A stretch of DNA of 64,000 nt from Gilliamella apicola (GCF_003202915.1 NZ_QGLP01000005.1:889737-953736); one strand, 5' to 3'. Shown: positions 38,865-47,693, numbered from the stretch's first letter. Numbers and translations are program-made. Notes: generated by a model not told the origin, from the letters alone.

Positions 38865-39296
38865 TTATTCACAGATGATTTCATAAAGTGTATCTGGCGG
38901 GGCTTGATATTTTGCAAAATCAGCATGAATAACGTCTCGCATTTCAGCGAACTTTATTTTTTTTATGGTTTGAATTTGATCGCATTCATTTATAGAAACT
39001 ACCATCTTTGATGCATGGGTAATTTTAATCATGTCAATCAATGTATTAATGAGTATATCTAAGCGTTCCTTAGGATCCGTAGGAAAACCAATATCTATAT
39101 TTGGTGCATATTCATCATAACTGGTTAAATAAGTAAATATATTATCATTGGGAATTAAATAGTCAGGGTAATGAACTAACCAATCTTTGGAGATTTTTTC
39201 TATTCCCAATTTGCTATTTTTTATATAGTTAGATAAGCTTTTTAATTTATTCTGACTTAATATTGGTTCTATATAGCCATAAACAAAGCTAGACAT
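38865..39296 (-). CDS. orphan immunity protein (paralogue of 61.2 kb)
   Basis: 143 residues. Close paralogue of 61155-61625: both begin MSSF, then GYIEPILSQ, and share HASK and AEMRDVIHADFAKYQ. It lacks a 13-residue insert present in the paralogue. Directly upstream (39300-39440) is a frameshifted toxin tail ending GGKPIGDWILDK, the same as in the 61-kb copy, so the whole SymE-tail/toxin-tail/immunity block is duplicated. Family not recognised. Confidence 0.75.
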   Translation of the reverse strand: MSSFVYGYIEPILSQNKLKSLSNYIKNSKLGIEKISKDWLVHYPDYLIPNDNIFTYLTSYDEYAPNIDIGFPTDPKERLDILINTLIDMIKITHASKMVVSINECDQIQTIKKIKFAEMRDVIHADFAKYQAPPDTLYEIICE

Positions 39297-39299
39297 ATT

Positions 39300-39440
39300 A
39301 ACTCTCCTTTTTAGTATTATTTATCTAAAATCCAATCACTTATAGGCTTACCACCTTTATCAAAATGATTCTATAATCTTTATTTTTAAATATGTTACTT
39401 TTTTCGTAATAATAAGTAATACTTCTAGAATCCTCTGCTT
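39300..39440 (-). pseudogene. toxin C-terminal remnant
   Basis: Minus strand encodes RLKAEDSRSITYYYEKGNIF then, after a frameshift near the YRI codons, NHFDKGGKPIGDWILDK and a stop just before the immunity gene. Same remnant at 61640-61780. Confidence 0.6.
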
Positions 39441-39451
39441 TTAGCCGATAG

Positions 39452-39529
39452 GGATTTTATGCAGGTCAGGTTGTATTGGTTAAAGTTGAACAAGACCAAA
39501 TGATTATCAGGCTTGCTATACAGATCTAG
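39452..39529 (+). pseudogene. SymE-like C-terminal remnant
   Basis: Frame GFYAGQVVLVKVEQDQMIIR plus LAIQI, then TAG. It matches the end of SymE-like proteins (GF-x-x-GxxVxI...GxLxI). No start; cut off at its 5' side by the toxin remnant. Confidence 0.65.
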
Positions 39530-39540
39530 AAAATAATAAA

Positions 39541-39568
39541 AGGATCCTAGTTTTTAGGTTAGGATCCT
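39541..39568 (-). terminator. terminator of the 39.6-kb immunity gene
   Basis: Inverted repeat AGGATCCTA / TAGGATCCT, then TTTATTATTTT on the minus strand, directly downstream of the 39586-39924 immunity gene. Confidence 0.75.
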
Positions 39569-39585
39569 AAATTTTTAAGCCATAT

Positions 39586-39924
39586 CTATTCATTAATTGC
39601 TTCTATTACATAATGATCTTTAGCGACAATTTTGAATATTACATTATTATTCCAAACACCACTAAAACTGTAACAATTAAAATTTTTAGGATCTTCATCT
39701 GAAAAATAGTCTAGAGTCATGGTTTTAAACGCATCATCTTTAGAAATCGTTAAATGCGATAATTCCTCACCCTCAACACTAAATGATTGAATAGCAAGTA
39801 CCTCATAAAACAACAATGACCACTTTTGTTCTTTCCAATCCTGAAAAACTACATTTAAACCTTGTAAATCAGAAGTGAACCTTAATATTTTTCCATCTGA
39901 TATTTGTAATTCATTAAGCTGCAT
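39586..39924 (-). CDS. immunity protein paired with the Rhs-CdiA chimera toxin
   Basis: 112 residues, starts MQLNELQISDGKILRFTSDL; acidic, beta-rich, no membrane segment. Starts 2 bases after the toxin stop and ends at a terminator, the standard toxin-immunity layout. No Pfam-level family recognised; its role is inferred from position and size. Confidence 0.7.
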   Translation of the reverse strand: MQLNELQISDGKILRFTSDLQGLNVVFQDWKEQKWSLLFYEVLAIQSFSVEGEELSHLTISKDDAFKTMTLDYFSDEDPKNFNCYSFSGVWNNNVIFKIVAKDHYVIEAINE

Positions 39925-39926
39925 AA

Positions 39927-40617
39927 CTATTTTCCTGGATGTCTCTCATTTGGTAAAAATCCTGTCCCATGTCCTGGCTTATAATCTTCAGGTTTTATTT
40001 TCTGAATTGCATTTTGTCTTTTAGCTTGATTCCAAGTTAAATTATCAGGTTTTACCTCTATATGGTAATGCTCTCCATGATGTCGAGGATTAAAGATCCC
40101 TTCATCAACTGGATAACTTTCATAGCGGATCCTTGTACTACTATTAGGCTCCCAGACCATTCGAGTTGTACCATGCTGTGTTGTTGTCACTTTAGGGCTA
40201 ACACCTAAAGCATTGGTTAAATCATTTGGATTTGATGGAAATCTATTTGATGCACTATTTACAGCATTCTCATTTACTACATGCTTATCAAAATTACTGC
40301 TTTTATTAGCCTGTTGATTTGCTGCATGATTATTATTTATATTATCCTTTGTTTCTTTATAATCACCAAATCCTTGCTCAACATTATTTTTACCATACTG
40401 ATTTTCAAAATATTCTTTGTCTAGATACGTTAGGATATTGTCATCCGGCATTCGAGTTCGGAATAATCGCCCAGCCGGGTCATAATCAAAATATTGACTA
40501 CTAAACCCTTGATGCTCCTGCGTAATACGACCACATTTATCATATTGCCACACCAAAGGCCATTGCCCATCATCAATCTCCGATAAGCGCCCGAAACCAT
40601 CCTTAACTAACTTACCT
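39927..40617 (-). CDS. Rhs YD-repeat fragment fused to a CdiA-type toxin tip
   Basis: The first part is Rhs core: KLVKDGFGRLSEIDDGQWPL, VWQYDKCGRITQEHQG, FDYDPAGRLFRTRMPDDN. The frame then continues, without a break, into LDKEYFENQYGKNNVEQGFG, a linker seen in the CdiA-type protein at 56.4-58.7 kb, and ends in a toxin domain (about the last 100 residues: TTRMVWEPNSSTRIRYE, PRHHGEHYHIE, GTGFLPNERHPGK) with clustered His suggestive of a nuclease. No proper start exists; the first near-start is a GTG at 40556. An immunity gene follows. An example of toxin exchange between Rhs and CdiA scaffolds. Confidence 0.7.
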
Positions 40618-40627
40618 GGAGTAAACT

Positions 40628-40828
40628 ATGGCTAAGGCACATTCTACGCTAAAAACCACCATTACTAAAACCCGAACGGTAAAACCACGGCCAAGGCGCA
40701 GCTTAACGGTCGATTACAGCACTAATGGCGGGCAACCCAACCCCAGACCACAACTGACCATTAAAGCATTCTGGTTGGAAGCCTTCGGCTTTACTACCGG
40801 TCAGACAGTCATCATCGATGCCCAGTAA
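40628..40828 (+). CDS. SymE-like toxin, C-terminally truncated
   Basis: 66 residues: MAKAHSTLKTTITKTRTVKP... RSLTVDYSTNG, NPRPQLTIKAFWLEAFGFTT, GQTVIIDAQ. The SymE/AbrB-like core is intact, but a TAA at 40826 removes the last strand; the frame then resumes GLLIIRIEEMR to 40864. SymE is an SOS-induced RNA-cleaving, AbrB-fold toxin controlled by an antisense RNA in E. coli; control here is unknown. Opposite orientation to the cassettes; its ATG abuts the Rhs fragment. Confidence 0.75.
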   Translation: MAKAHSTLKTTITKTRTVKPRPRRSLTVDYSTNGGQPNPRPQLTIKAFWLEAFGFTTGQTVIIDAQ

Positions 40829-40884
40829 GGGTTGTTGATTATCAGGATTGAGGAGATGAGATAGGAGTTAAAAGCTAAAATAAA

Positions 40885-40907
40885 ATCCCCACCGATTAGG
40901 TGGGGAT
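40885..40907 (-). terminator. terminator of the 41-kb immunity gene
   Basis: ATCCCCACC / GGTGGGGAT perfect stem, minus-strand tail TTTATTTTAG. One of a family of near-identical hairpins after immunity genes (see 46798, 51588, 61871). Confidence 0.8.
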
Positions 40908-40918
40908 CATAAATCTAA

Positions 40919-41400
40919 TTAGATAGGTACAGCTTCCTTGGTTCTTAACCATGATCCTTTTAGTTCATTACATAAATTAGCATCAATAATTTTTTCTATC
41001 TCTTGCAAATACTGAATTTTTTCGGGAGCTTCCTTTATTACAAGAGGAACTAATTGATACCAAGCATATAGTATCCAGTCAGGGTTTGTTTCAGCTACTT
41101 TTTTCATGTGTTGAAGTAATTTTTTATAACCTAATCCAGATACCGTCGCTTTAATCCAAGGCTTAGCTCCAGAGACATTTTTTTTTCTAATCCCATGTCT
41201 AAAAACTTTATCAACACACTACGATCCCTAATAACACGCGGGATCAATCTTAGTGAGGATCCTCTAACTACATCAGAATTATGTTTTAGCAAAATTTCCA
41301 TCAAAGCTGAACTTTCATGCTCAGGTAGTTTTCTTAAATAATGAGCTAACTCATTTTCAGCTCTTCCATCAGGAAGCTTATTTATAATATTATTTAGCAT
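40919..41400 (-). pseudogene. immunity protein split by a one-base shift at an A9 run
   Basis: An ATG at 41400 reads MLNNIINKLPDGRAENELAH and on to MGLEKK, then the frame is lost at a run of nine A (about 41178-41186). One more A restores NVSGAKPWIKATVSGLGYKK and continues to 40919 (ends WLRTKEAVPI), about 160 residues in total, all-helical, HEAT-like. The A9 run may be a sequencing error, a true mutation, or a slippery site. The start overlaps the toxin stop by 11 bases. Confidence 0.65.
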
Positions 41401-42030
41401 TAGGATGCTCCTTAAATTTATCTAATGGTAACCCCGATTGATGAGCATTTTCAGTCTTAGGTTTATAATGACCAGAAGAATTATCAAACTCTTTTAATAC
41501 ACCTCTGGTTCCATCACTCCAGCCAAATCTAATTGAACCAGCATAGTCAACTTGTTGTGCGCCTCTTGATATATCAAAATGGCCTGCACGTTCATATGAA
41601 GATGTTCTGGAGACATATGTTTTTCCATTTGAGAAATTGTTTTATCTTTGTATTTTTCATAATTATTTACGTTATGCGCCTGATTAGTATTATTCCAATT
41701 ATCAGCTAATTGACTTTCTTTGCTTGCGTGCTGGGTAAAACCATCATTTTTCCCTTTCTGACTTTCAACGATATTCCCAGTTACACTCTCTTTATTTTGA
41801 AGTGTATTTCCACCACCTTGAGTCACATTACCTTTACCATGTTGGGCTTCTAATGCGACTTGGTCTAATGATTTATTTATCGTCGTCCCCTTTCCGGAAT
41901 TCTATAAGCCTTTCTCATTTACTACAACCTTATTTGTAGCGGAAGATCCCGATGTCGGTTTCACTGTTTTATTTGCTGGAATGACATTACTTCCTACTAC
42001 TTTGGCTTCGGCTCCAATAGAGCTCAAGCT
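41390..42030 (-). pseudogene. orphan CdiA-CT toxin, amber and frameshift
   Basis: Frame KVVVNEKGL, TAG (41902-41904), NSGKGTTINKSLDQVA, then QADNWNNTNQ-type linker, and MEKHMSP; a shift near 41600 leads to TSSYERAGHFDISRGAQQVD, FGWSDGTRGVLKEFDNSSGH, GLPLDKFKEHPNAK. The SGKGT hinge precedes the variable toxin. The domain with GHFxI..GAQxVD and SGHYxP...GLPxDKF recurs in polymorphic toxins but its activity is not known to me. Confidence 0.65.
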
Positions 42031-42139
42031 AAAACTTATCTCCTTCCGCTAATTTTGATTTACCTTATTTAGGTTGGCTTTGTAAAAATAATTAAGGAGT
42101 CTATACCATCTTATTACTATTTGAACTTTATAATGGAAA

Positions 42140-42161
42140 AGGTGCTCATTTGATAGCACCT
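42140..42161. terminator. hairpin, related to 61028
   Basis: AGGTGCT / AGCACCT stem with a CATTTGAT loop. The surrounding 100 bases (to about 42240) resemble 61028-61110, so the two are copies of one segment. Confidence 0.5.
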
Positions 42162-42262
42162 CTTTCTATATAGATATTTTAATAATTTTTCAGTTCAAGT
42201 TAATAAAACATACTTCATGTTTTATAGTTTAATGGTATCCCCTATCCACAATGCACCATAAA

Positions 42263-42355
42263 ATGCAATTGCTAAATGAACTTAGATTCACCACAGGACA
42301 ATCGGTCACCATTAACACTAGAAAAGGCAAGTTAATTGTCGAACTTGCGAAGTAG
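42263..42355 (+). pseudogene. SymE-like C-terminal remnant
   Basis: Frame MQLLNELRFTTGQSVTINTR, KGKLIVELAK, TAG. N-terminal half missing; the core FTTGQxVTI and GKLIVELA identify SymE-like origin. Confidence 0.65.
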
Positions 42356-42381
42356 ATAGAATAGTTGATAAATAATTAGTT

Positions 42382-42409
42382 CAGTTCTGCAACAAAGATC
42401 ACAGAACTG
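42382..42409 (-). terminator. hairpin after the 42.4-kb immunity gene
   Basis: CAGTTCTG / CAGAACTG, 8-bp perfect stem, 26 bases past the immunity stop. The related hairpin at 45082-45107 has the same arms. Confidence 0.6.
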
Positions 42410-42434
42410 AAATCTGGATTTAAAAAAATGATAT

Positions 42435-43148
42435 CTAACTAATCTTACAGTTACTATTTATTTTATAATCTTTAATCGCAATATTACCAATTTCACTGCT
42501 CATAAAATAATTTCTCGAAAAATCAAAATCTAAAAATCTAGAAGAAATATTATTTACATTAAGTTCAGCAATATTTCTATTTTTCAAATTGATAATTAAA
42601 TTTTGATATTTATTAATAACATCAACATGATGAGGTGTAAGATAATTATCAAACTCTATTGTTTGAATTAAAATATCGGACTCTTCAAAAATAAAATCTA
42701 GTTTGTCAGAAAAAATAATTTTTAATTTGATTTCTTGATTAGGATAGTCAGTACTTTTCCCAACAAGCCAAATATATTTATCATTTACATAAAAATTTGA
42801 ATCTATAGTATGATAAATTTCTGTATCATCTCCATTCATTTGTAAATATATACACTTTACATTTTGTATAACTAATTTTGCTTTTCTAACTAAAATAGTT
42901 AATATACTGCTCGGATCATTTAAATCAATTTTAGCTAGAGCATTAACAATAATGCTTTTGGGATTTTTCCTAATAATAGAAGAATACCAAATATGTTCAC
43001 TCATATTAACTTCTATATTTTCTAAATTAACTTCAAATTCATCAATTATATTAGTTAAGTCAAAAGATAGATAATTTTCTATTCCTATACCACTATCTAA
43101 GCAAATAAATTGTTGATAACTATTGGATATATCTATTTGATATTTCAT
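42435..43148 (-). CDS. immunity protein for the methyltransferase-like toxin
   Basis: 237 residues, MKYQIDISNSYQQFICLDSG at the start; acidic, beta-rich, unusually large for an immunity protein. It begins 10 bases after the toxin stop and is intact although the toxin carries a nonsense codon. No family recognised; function inferred from position. Confidence 0.65.
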   Translation of the reverse strand: MKYQIDISNSYQQFICLDSGIGIENYLSFDLTNIIDEFEVNLENIEVNMSEHIWYSSIIRKNPKSIIVNALAKIDLNDPSSILTILVRKAKLVIQNVKCIYLQMNGDDTEIYHTIDSNFYVNDKYIWLVGKSTDYPNQEIKLKIIFSDKLDFIFEESDILIQTIEFDNYLTPHHVDVINKYQNLIINLKNRNIAELNVNNISSRFLDFDFSRNYFMSSEIGNIAIKDYKINSNCKIS

Positions 43149-43158
43149 AAAATACCCT

Positions 43159-44470
43159 TTATTTTCTTATAAATTTATATTCTGTAATCGTTTCATTATT
43201 AATTTGTTTACCATCAGATTGCGAATAACCTTTACTTGATATGACTTTCTTTTCAGATAGAATAAATCCCTTATTTTCAGCAATTTTCTCTATATTTTTC
43301 AAACTAGGATTATTCCAAGTACCTTTAATAATAATTGTGCCTTTATTAGCTAAAACTCTTAATATTTCATCATTAAAAGGCTTAAATCCATACGGATTCT
43401 CCATAATAATTAGTTTCTGAGAACCAGTTGCGATTTTAGATAAATCATTCGCATTACCAGCATAAACCCAATTTGCCATAGGATAATCGGGATTGGAAAT
43501 ATTGTAAGCCCCTTTAATTGGTTTATTACCAGCACCTATATTCAGCGTACCTCCATTTTCCGCCTAAGCAAGGTAAGGATCTTTAGATAATAATCTTCCC
43601 GGTTTAGTGAGTTTTCCAGCATAATATGCACTGCTAGCGAGACCGACTAATTTAAAACCATCTTCTGTTAAACGAACAGTACCTGGATCAACACCTAATT
43701 TATCTGCAATATAGTTGATTCTAAATTCATCGCTAGCTTGTTTATCATCTTCTATCTGACTAGCTAGATAATAATCAAAACCTCCCTCTTTTCGAGTTTC
43801 AGTTTTGCTAGCCCAAGCCCAATAATCAGGCTCTATAGTATATTCAACAGTTACTGTTGTTTCTTTTAGCTTAGACTGCTCCGCCGTATATTGCTCACCT
43901 TCTTTTGCTAGTGCTAGATTCTGTTCATATTTTTCTGATCCTATCACATATTGCGCATAACATTTAATCAAAGCACAATTTGCTGCATCAAGTTTATGTG
44001 GGTCGTACCCCTCTTTTACTAACTTGTCAATTATTCTCTCTTCAACATTAGTATTAAAACGGTTATTCTCAACCGCATTTTTACTGCTACTATTAGCTGC
44101 ACTGGCATCGCCCAAATTACCACCACCGGCAGCTACCGCAAGGCCGGAGGCTAGTTGAGATAGTGCGCTGATGGTTTGTTTTTCATCTTCGGTTAACTCG
44201 CTGGCATCTTTACCACCATAAAGGGTGTTGATAATTGCTTTACTCGCTAGCTCTCCGCTTACTGCACCAACACCTCCTGATAATGCTGAGTTGCCTTGTA
44301 GTTCAGCCACTACCGCACCAAGTATTGCATGGGCAATTAAGTTGCCGGCAATATCATCGGTTTGCCATTTACCATCTTCCCCCATATGCCCGGTGTGCAG
44401 TTTTATCTGCTCAGCTAGCCATGGCGCACTGGCGCCAGCTAGGCCGCCGGTGAACTTACGAAGTAAATTG
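43159..44470 (-). pseudogene. orphan CdiA-CT with methyltransferase-like tip, amber codon
   Basis: Starts abruptly at FTGGLAGASAPWLAEQ just after another cassette's terminator, runs through the pre-toxin region to SSKNAVENN, then a 150-residue linker ending KDPYLA. A TAG at 43564-43566 interrupts, and the same frame continues AENGGTLNIGAGNKPIKGAY, GNANDLSKIATGSQKLIIME, NPYGFKPFNDEILRVLANKG, TIIIKGTW... EYKFIRK. The glycine-rich NIGAGNKP, the acidic position after it, and the NPYGF..EILRVL..GTIII pattern look like a class I SAM-methyltransferase core. Only one stop inactivates it. Confidence 0.7.
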
Positions 44471-44482
44471 TAGATATAAAAA

Positions 44483-44504
44483 ATCCCAGTTTTTGGGCTG
44501 GGAT
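44483..44504 (-). terminator. terminator of the CPCC immunity gene
   Basis: ATCCCAG / CTGGGAT stem, minus-strand tail TTTTTTATA. The next cassette joins right behind it, marking a recombination boundary. Confidence 0.75.
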
Positions 44505-44511
44505 CTGCTTT

Positions 44512-44715
44512 CTAGTATATTTTTTCTCCATTTATATATGCTATCCGTGCTTCATTTAGACTCATCTTATTAGCTCCACCAGAAAAATCAGGATCTTCAA
44601 ATTGAATTGGATCATCTTCCCAGCCACATATATTACAGATTACATACTCTCTAGGTAAACTTATAGTTTCATTTCCACAACAAGGACAAAAATACTTATC
44701 GTTTATATCTATCAT
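44512..44715 (-). CDS. CPCC-type cysteine-rich immunity protein
   Basis: 67 residues. FCPCCGN then ICNICGWEDDPIQFEDPDF, SGGANKMSLNEARIAYINGE: this is the Cys_rich_CPCC family (CPCC...C-x-x-CxWEDD...GGANxxSLNEAR), a known associate of polymorphic toxins. Four Cys probably bind zinc. Start overlaps the toxin remnant stop as ATGA. Confidence 0.85.
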   Translation of the reverse strand: MIDINDKYFCPCCGNETISLPREYVICNICGWEDDPIQFEDPDFSGGANKMSLNEARIAYINGEKIY

Positions 44716-44921
44716 TTTTGCTTATCCCAATATTCCATACCTTTTTCCGGCTTATACATTGTTCTTGGTGTACCATCTGCATTTTTTATAGCAAATATAT
44801 TTGTTTTTGGATTGTAATATAAAGTATCTTCATTTTTTCTAACTTTTATTAGAGTTCCTTCTGGCGAACTTCTAACAAAATTATGAATAGTTACACCTTT
44901 TACTCCATGTTTTTCAAACAT
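44712..44921 (-). pseudogene. toxin C-terminal remnant
   Basis: MFEKHGVKGVTIHNFVRSSP, LIKVRKNEDTLYYNPKTNIF, AIKNADGTPRTMYKPEKGME, YWDKQK. The pattern KHG...DTLxYNPxTNxFAIK.ADGxPRTMYKP..G..YWxKQ recurs as the end of polymorphic toxins. The N-terminal toxin and all upstream scaffold are gone; upstream is the SymE remnant on the other strand. Confidence 0.7.
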
Positions 44922-44961
44922 CCGCAACCTTATCAATATAAATTTTAAAAGTACTACCAAA

Positions 44962-45054
44962 AACAATGAACTAAATGAACTTGGATTCACTACATGACAA
45001 TTTGTCACCATTACCACTAAAAAATGTAAGTTAATTGTCTAACTTGCGAACTAG
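44962..45054 (+). pseudogene. SymE-like remnant with two stops
   Basis: Frame NNELNELGFTT, TGA, QFVTITTKKCKLIV, TAA, LAN, TAG. The same C-terminal piece as at 42263, more decayed. Confidence 0.6.
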
Positions 45055-45081
45055 ATCGCTGAGTGGATAAATAGTTAGTTC

Positions 45082-45107
45082 AGTTGTGCGATGGGGATCG
45101 CAGAACT
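45082..45107 (-). terminator. hairpin after the 45.1-kb immunity gene
   Basis: AGTTGTGCGAT / ATCGCAGAACT, one mismatch, GGGG loop; arms related to 42382-42409. Confidence 0.55.
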
Positions 45108-45128
45108 GAGAAAAATTGTTAAAAACTC

Positions 45129-45440
45129 CTACCTTATAAGTATTTCTGGAGTAGCAAGTCCTGTTTCTATATCAATATCATATTGCCCCCCATCCCATCT
45201 ATAAGCTTTAAATTTACCATCTTTTTCATAAATGTTAGTAAAGCTATCTCCAAACTTGTCATTCTTTGAGTAAATACGCCATATGACTTGTCCATCGGTC
45301 TTTATCAAAAAAATATTTCTTGATACTTCCAAGGGTTCTTTTTTAAATAGATCATTAAAACCATCAAGTAAAGCTAGTTGATAATTATTATCTATATTCA
45401 GTATTTTATTTGCTATTCCTGCATCAATATGTCTTATCAT
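45129..45440 (-). CDS. immunity protein
   Basis: 103 residues, MIRHIDAGIANKILNIDNNY..., ends TGLATPEILIR; acidic, likely alpha/beta. ATGA overlap with the toxin stop (45437-45440) shows a coupled toxin-immunity pair. Family not recognised. Confidence 0.7.
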   Translation of the reverse strand: MIRHIDAGIANKILNIDNNYQLALLDGFNDLFKKEPLEVSRNIFLIKTDGQVIWRIYSKNDKFGDSFTNIYEKDGKFKAYRWDGGQYDIDIETGLATPEILIR

Positions 45441-46549
45441 TTTAGTGGTCTCGTGTTGTAAAAGTTATTAAGAGGAATTTGTTGCAATAATTGATATTGC
45501 GTTCCACCTTTGTTTGGTGCTCCAAACAAAGGTTGTGGTGCGATGGTACCAACTTGCATTTTTGTTCCTGCCGGAACTTTCACATCAGATATGTGTGTAG
45601 GAATCGATGGTAACGCTAAATGCTGCAGTATTTGCTGTGCCGTCATTCCTTTTATTTCATCCGCTCTCACCATAAATTGACCTGCAACGTTACTTTCAGT
45701 ATGGCCCCTTACAAATTCAACTTCCTTAACTGTAGTAAATTGTCTGACTTGAGTTGATGAATCATATGGAGCATTCCATCCTCTTTCTATAAATGATTTA
45801 TTTGCATCAGCCGCACTAATTGCTTTAACATTTGTTATTTGAGTTCCTGATAGTTCATTGATAATTTCTGGACTAACAGGTTTTGTCACTCCACTACCAG
45901 CCTGAGAGCCAGGATTTGATGGCATCTTGCTTGTAAGTGTACTATTTTTAACAACTGTTGCTTCAACCTGTGTAGATTGGCTAGCAACCTGATTCATTAA
46001 TCGATTGCCTTCAGCTACATTGCCTGCCTTGTATGCTGCTTCAGCTTCTTTTACTAAAGTTTATGCTACTTGAGTTTCAACCTTAACAACTTTTCCTGCT
46101 ACCTTGATATATTTTGCAAAAGGTAATACCCCTGCTGTAGCTATAGCATAGTCCCCCCAACTATCTGCATCCCTAAAGGCAACATAATCTCCATATGGCG
46201 TTACCAAAATAGCAAGATCTTCTGGGAATCGTTTCAAATCCTCTCTTAAAGGATCATACATGTATTTACCCGAGTTCATATCATTTATGATCTGTAAAGC
46301 TTCCTCGGGAGTTAAATAACCAGCAGCTAAAGCGCTTGTGATTGAATCATAATTCGCTCCTGTTTGAAGATTTAAACCAACAATATCCCCACCATAACCA
46401 CCTCCTTCACCCCAGCTCAAAGCATTATTCTCAACCACATTTTTACTACTATTAATAGCCGCACTGGCATCACCAATATTACCACTGCCGGCAGCAACAG
46501 CAAGGCCAGATGCTAGTTGAGATAGTGAGCTGATGGTTTGTTTTTCTTC
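45437..46549 (-). pseudogene. orphan CdiA-CT toxin with one internal TAA
   Basis: EEKQTISSLSQLASGLAVAA, SSKNVVENN, then the post-VENN spacer (ALSWGEGGG, PLREDLKRFPEDLAILVTPYG), stop TAA at 46061-46063, then in the same frame TLVKEAEAAYKAG, NRLMNQVASQSTQ and the toxin: ITNVKAISAADANKSFIERG, VEFVRGHTESNVAGQFMVRA, LALPSIPTHISDVKVPAGTK, GGTQYQLLQQIPLNNFYNTR. This tip recurs in filamentous-haemagglutinin-type toxins and could be an ADP-ribosyltransferase-like fold, but that is a guess. A second TAA at 46550-46552 replaces a Glu codon at the 5' side. Confidence 0.65.
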
Positions 46550-46555
46550 TTAGGT

Positions 46556-46620
46556 TAAATTAACTCACCGTCACTGATTGCCGCATGGGTAATATTCGAA
46601 GCTTCATCGTTGTGGTCATA
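46556..46620 (-). pseudogene. CdiA pre-toxin scrap
   Basis: Frame YDHNDEASNITHAAISDGEL, then I and TAA; identical in protein to the segment upstream of the 60-kb and 64-kb modules. Joined directly to a piece that starts 75 residues further on in those modules, so an internal deletion occurred. Confidence 0.65.
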
Positions 46621-46621
46621 A

Positions 46622-46774
46622 ATGGAGGGTTATAGCCTCAACGGCGAACAAGCTAACCCCAGACCCCAGCTCACTATTAAAGGAAGCAGGCTTGAGCAGC
46701 TCGGCTTTACTACTGGCCAAGTGGTTACGATCACCGCTAAAGAAGCTAAGTTAATTATCGAACTTGCGAACTAG
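46622..46774 (+). pseudogene. SymE-like fragment (50 codons)
   Basis: MEGYSLNGEQANPRPQLTIK, GSRLEQLGFTTGQVVTITAK, EAKLIIELAN. Core and C-terminus intact, N-terminus replaced where the CdiA scrap joins. The frame is open, so a short product is conceivable. Confidence 0.65.
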
Positions 46775-46797
46775 ATCTAGAAACGGATAAAAATAAG

Positions 46798-46820
46798 ATC
46801 CCCACTAATTAGGTGGGGAT
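46798..46820 (-). terminator. terminator of the 46.8-kb immunity gene
   Basis: ATCCCCAC / GTGGGGAT with TAATTAG loop, minus-strand tail TTATTTTTAT. Confidence 0.8.
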
Positions 46821-46834
46821 ATTGTAGATCTAGT

Positions 46835-47101
46835 TTATTCAACTTCTTTTTTATAAAAACTAAATTTATTAGATCGTGGAGACTCTTCAATTAATAATCT
46901 TTTACAATATGGACATTCGTATACTTCAATGCTCTCTTGATTAAAAGAATCCATGAACTTTTCAGAAGTAAATTCTTCCTTTTCTGAGAATATATCGATT
47001 ACGTCCCATAAAACATTTTGTGAAATGAGATCATAAGCAAAGTCTTCATCAAATGAGCCAATATTCATTACGTGCCCACATTTGCATGCAATTTTCGGCA
47101 T
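46835..47101 (-). CDS. zinc-ribbon-like immunity protein
   Basis: 88 residues. MPKIACKCGHVMNIGSFDED and VYECPYCKRLLIEES give a CxC...CxxC metal site. Directly downstream of a toxin tail remnant, in the immunity position. Family not recognised. Confidence 0.7.
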   Translation of the reverse strand: MPKIACKCGHVMNIGSFDEDFAYDLISQNVLWDVIDIFSEKEEFTSEKFMDSFNQESIEVYECPYCKRLLIEESPRSNKFSFYKKEVE

Positions 47102-47113
47102 AACTAATCCTAA

Positions 47114-47660
47114 TTATGTTCTATCATAATGATGTATCGTACCTTTTGAATCTTGGAAAAATAGAGTTTTAATATTTTGAGCATTTGGTTTACCCCATAA
47201 TCTTGAGGCCATACTCTGCATTTCATGTCCAGATCGATCCACTTGTGCAATAACGCCAGCTAGGCTGCACCAACACCTCCTGACAATGCTGAGTAGCCTT
47301 GTAGTTCAGCCACTACTGCGCCAAGTATTGCATGAGCAATTAAGTTGCTGGCAATATCATCGGTTTCCCATTTACCATCTTCACCCATATGCCCAGTGTG
47401 CAGTTTTATCTGCTCAGCTAGCCATGGTACACTGCCGACGGTGATAATACCGGTAATAATGGCGGTAGCCATGTCTATGCCTTTACTGACATCAATGCCC
47501 ATGGTACCGATATTGTTACCTTTTTGCTTATTTGCTTTTAACTGTGTATCAACAGCCGCGTAATACCAATAATCCTGATTATCCGTATAAAATTCTTCAA
47601 AGGAAATTTTTGCTTTGTCTTCATCGCTTAAATCATTGTATTGTTTCAATGCTTCTGCCT
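47114..47660 (-). pseudogene. CdiA pre-toxin fragment joined to a toxin tail
   Basis: Upstream part: SKAEALKQYNDLSDEDKAKI, then PWLAEQIKLHTGHMGEDGKW, ending SALSGGVGAA at a stop (47260). After a frameshift at the junction the tail reads SLAGVIAQVDRSGHEMQSMA, SRLWGKPNAQNIKTLFFQDS, KGTIHHYDRT. The VENN segment and most of the toxin are deleted. The QxxDxxGHEMQ...H-x-Y tail looks like the end of a BECR-type nuclease, by feel only. Confidence 0.6.
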
Positions 47661-47693
47661 TGGATAATGTAAGTGCAAAAACGATAAAAATAA

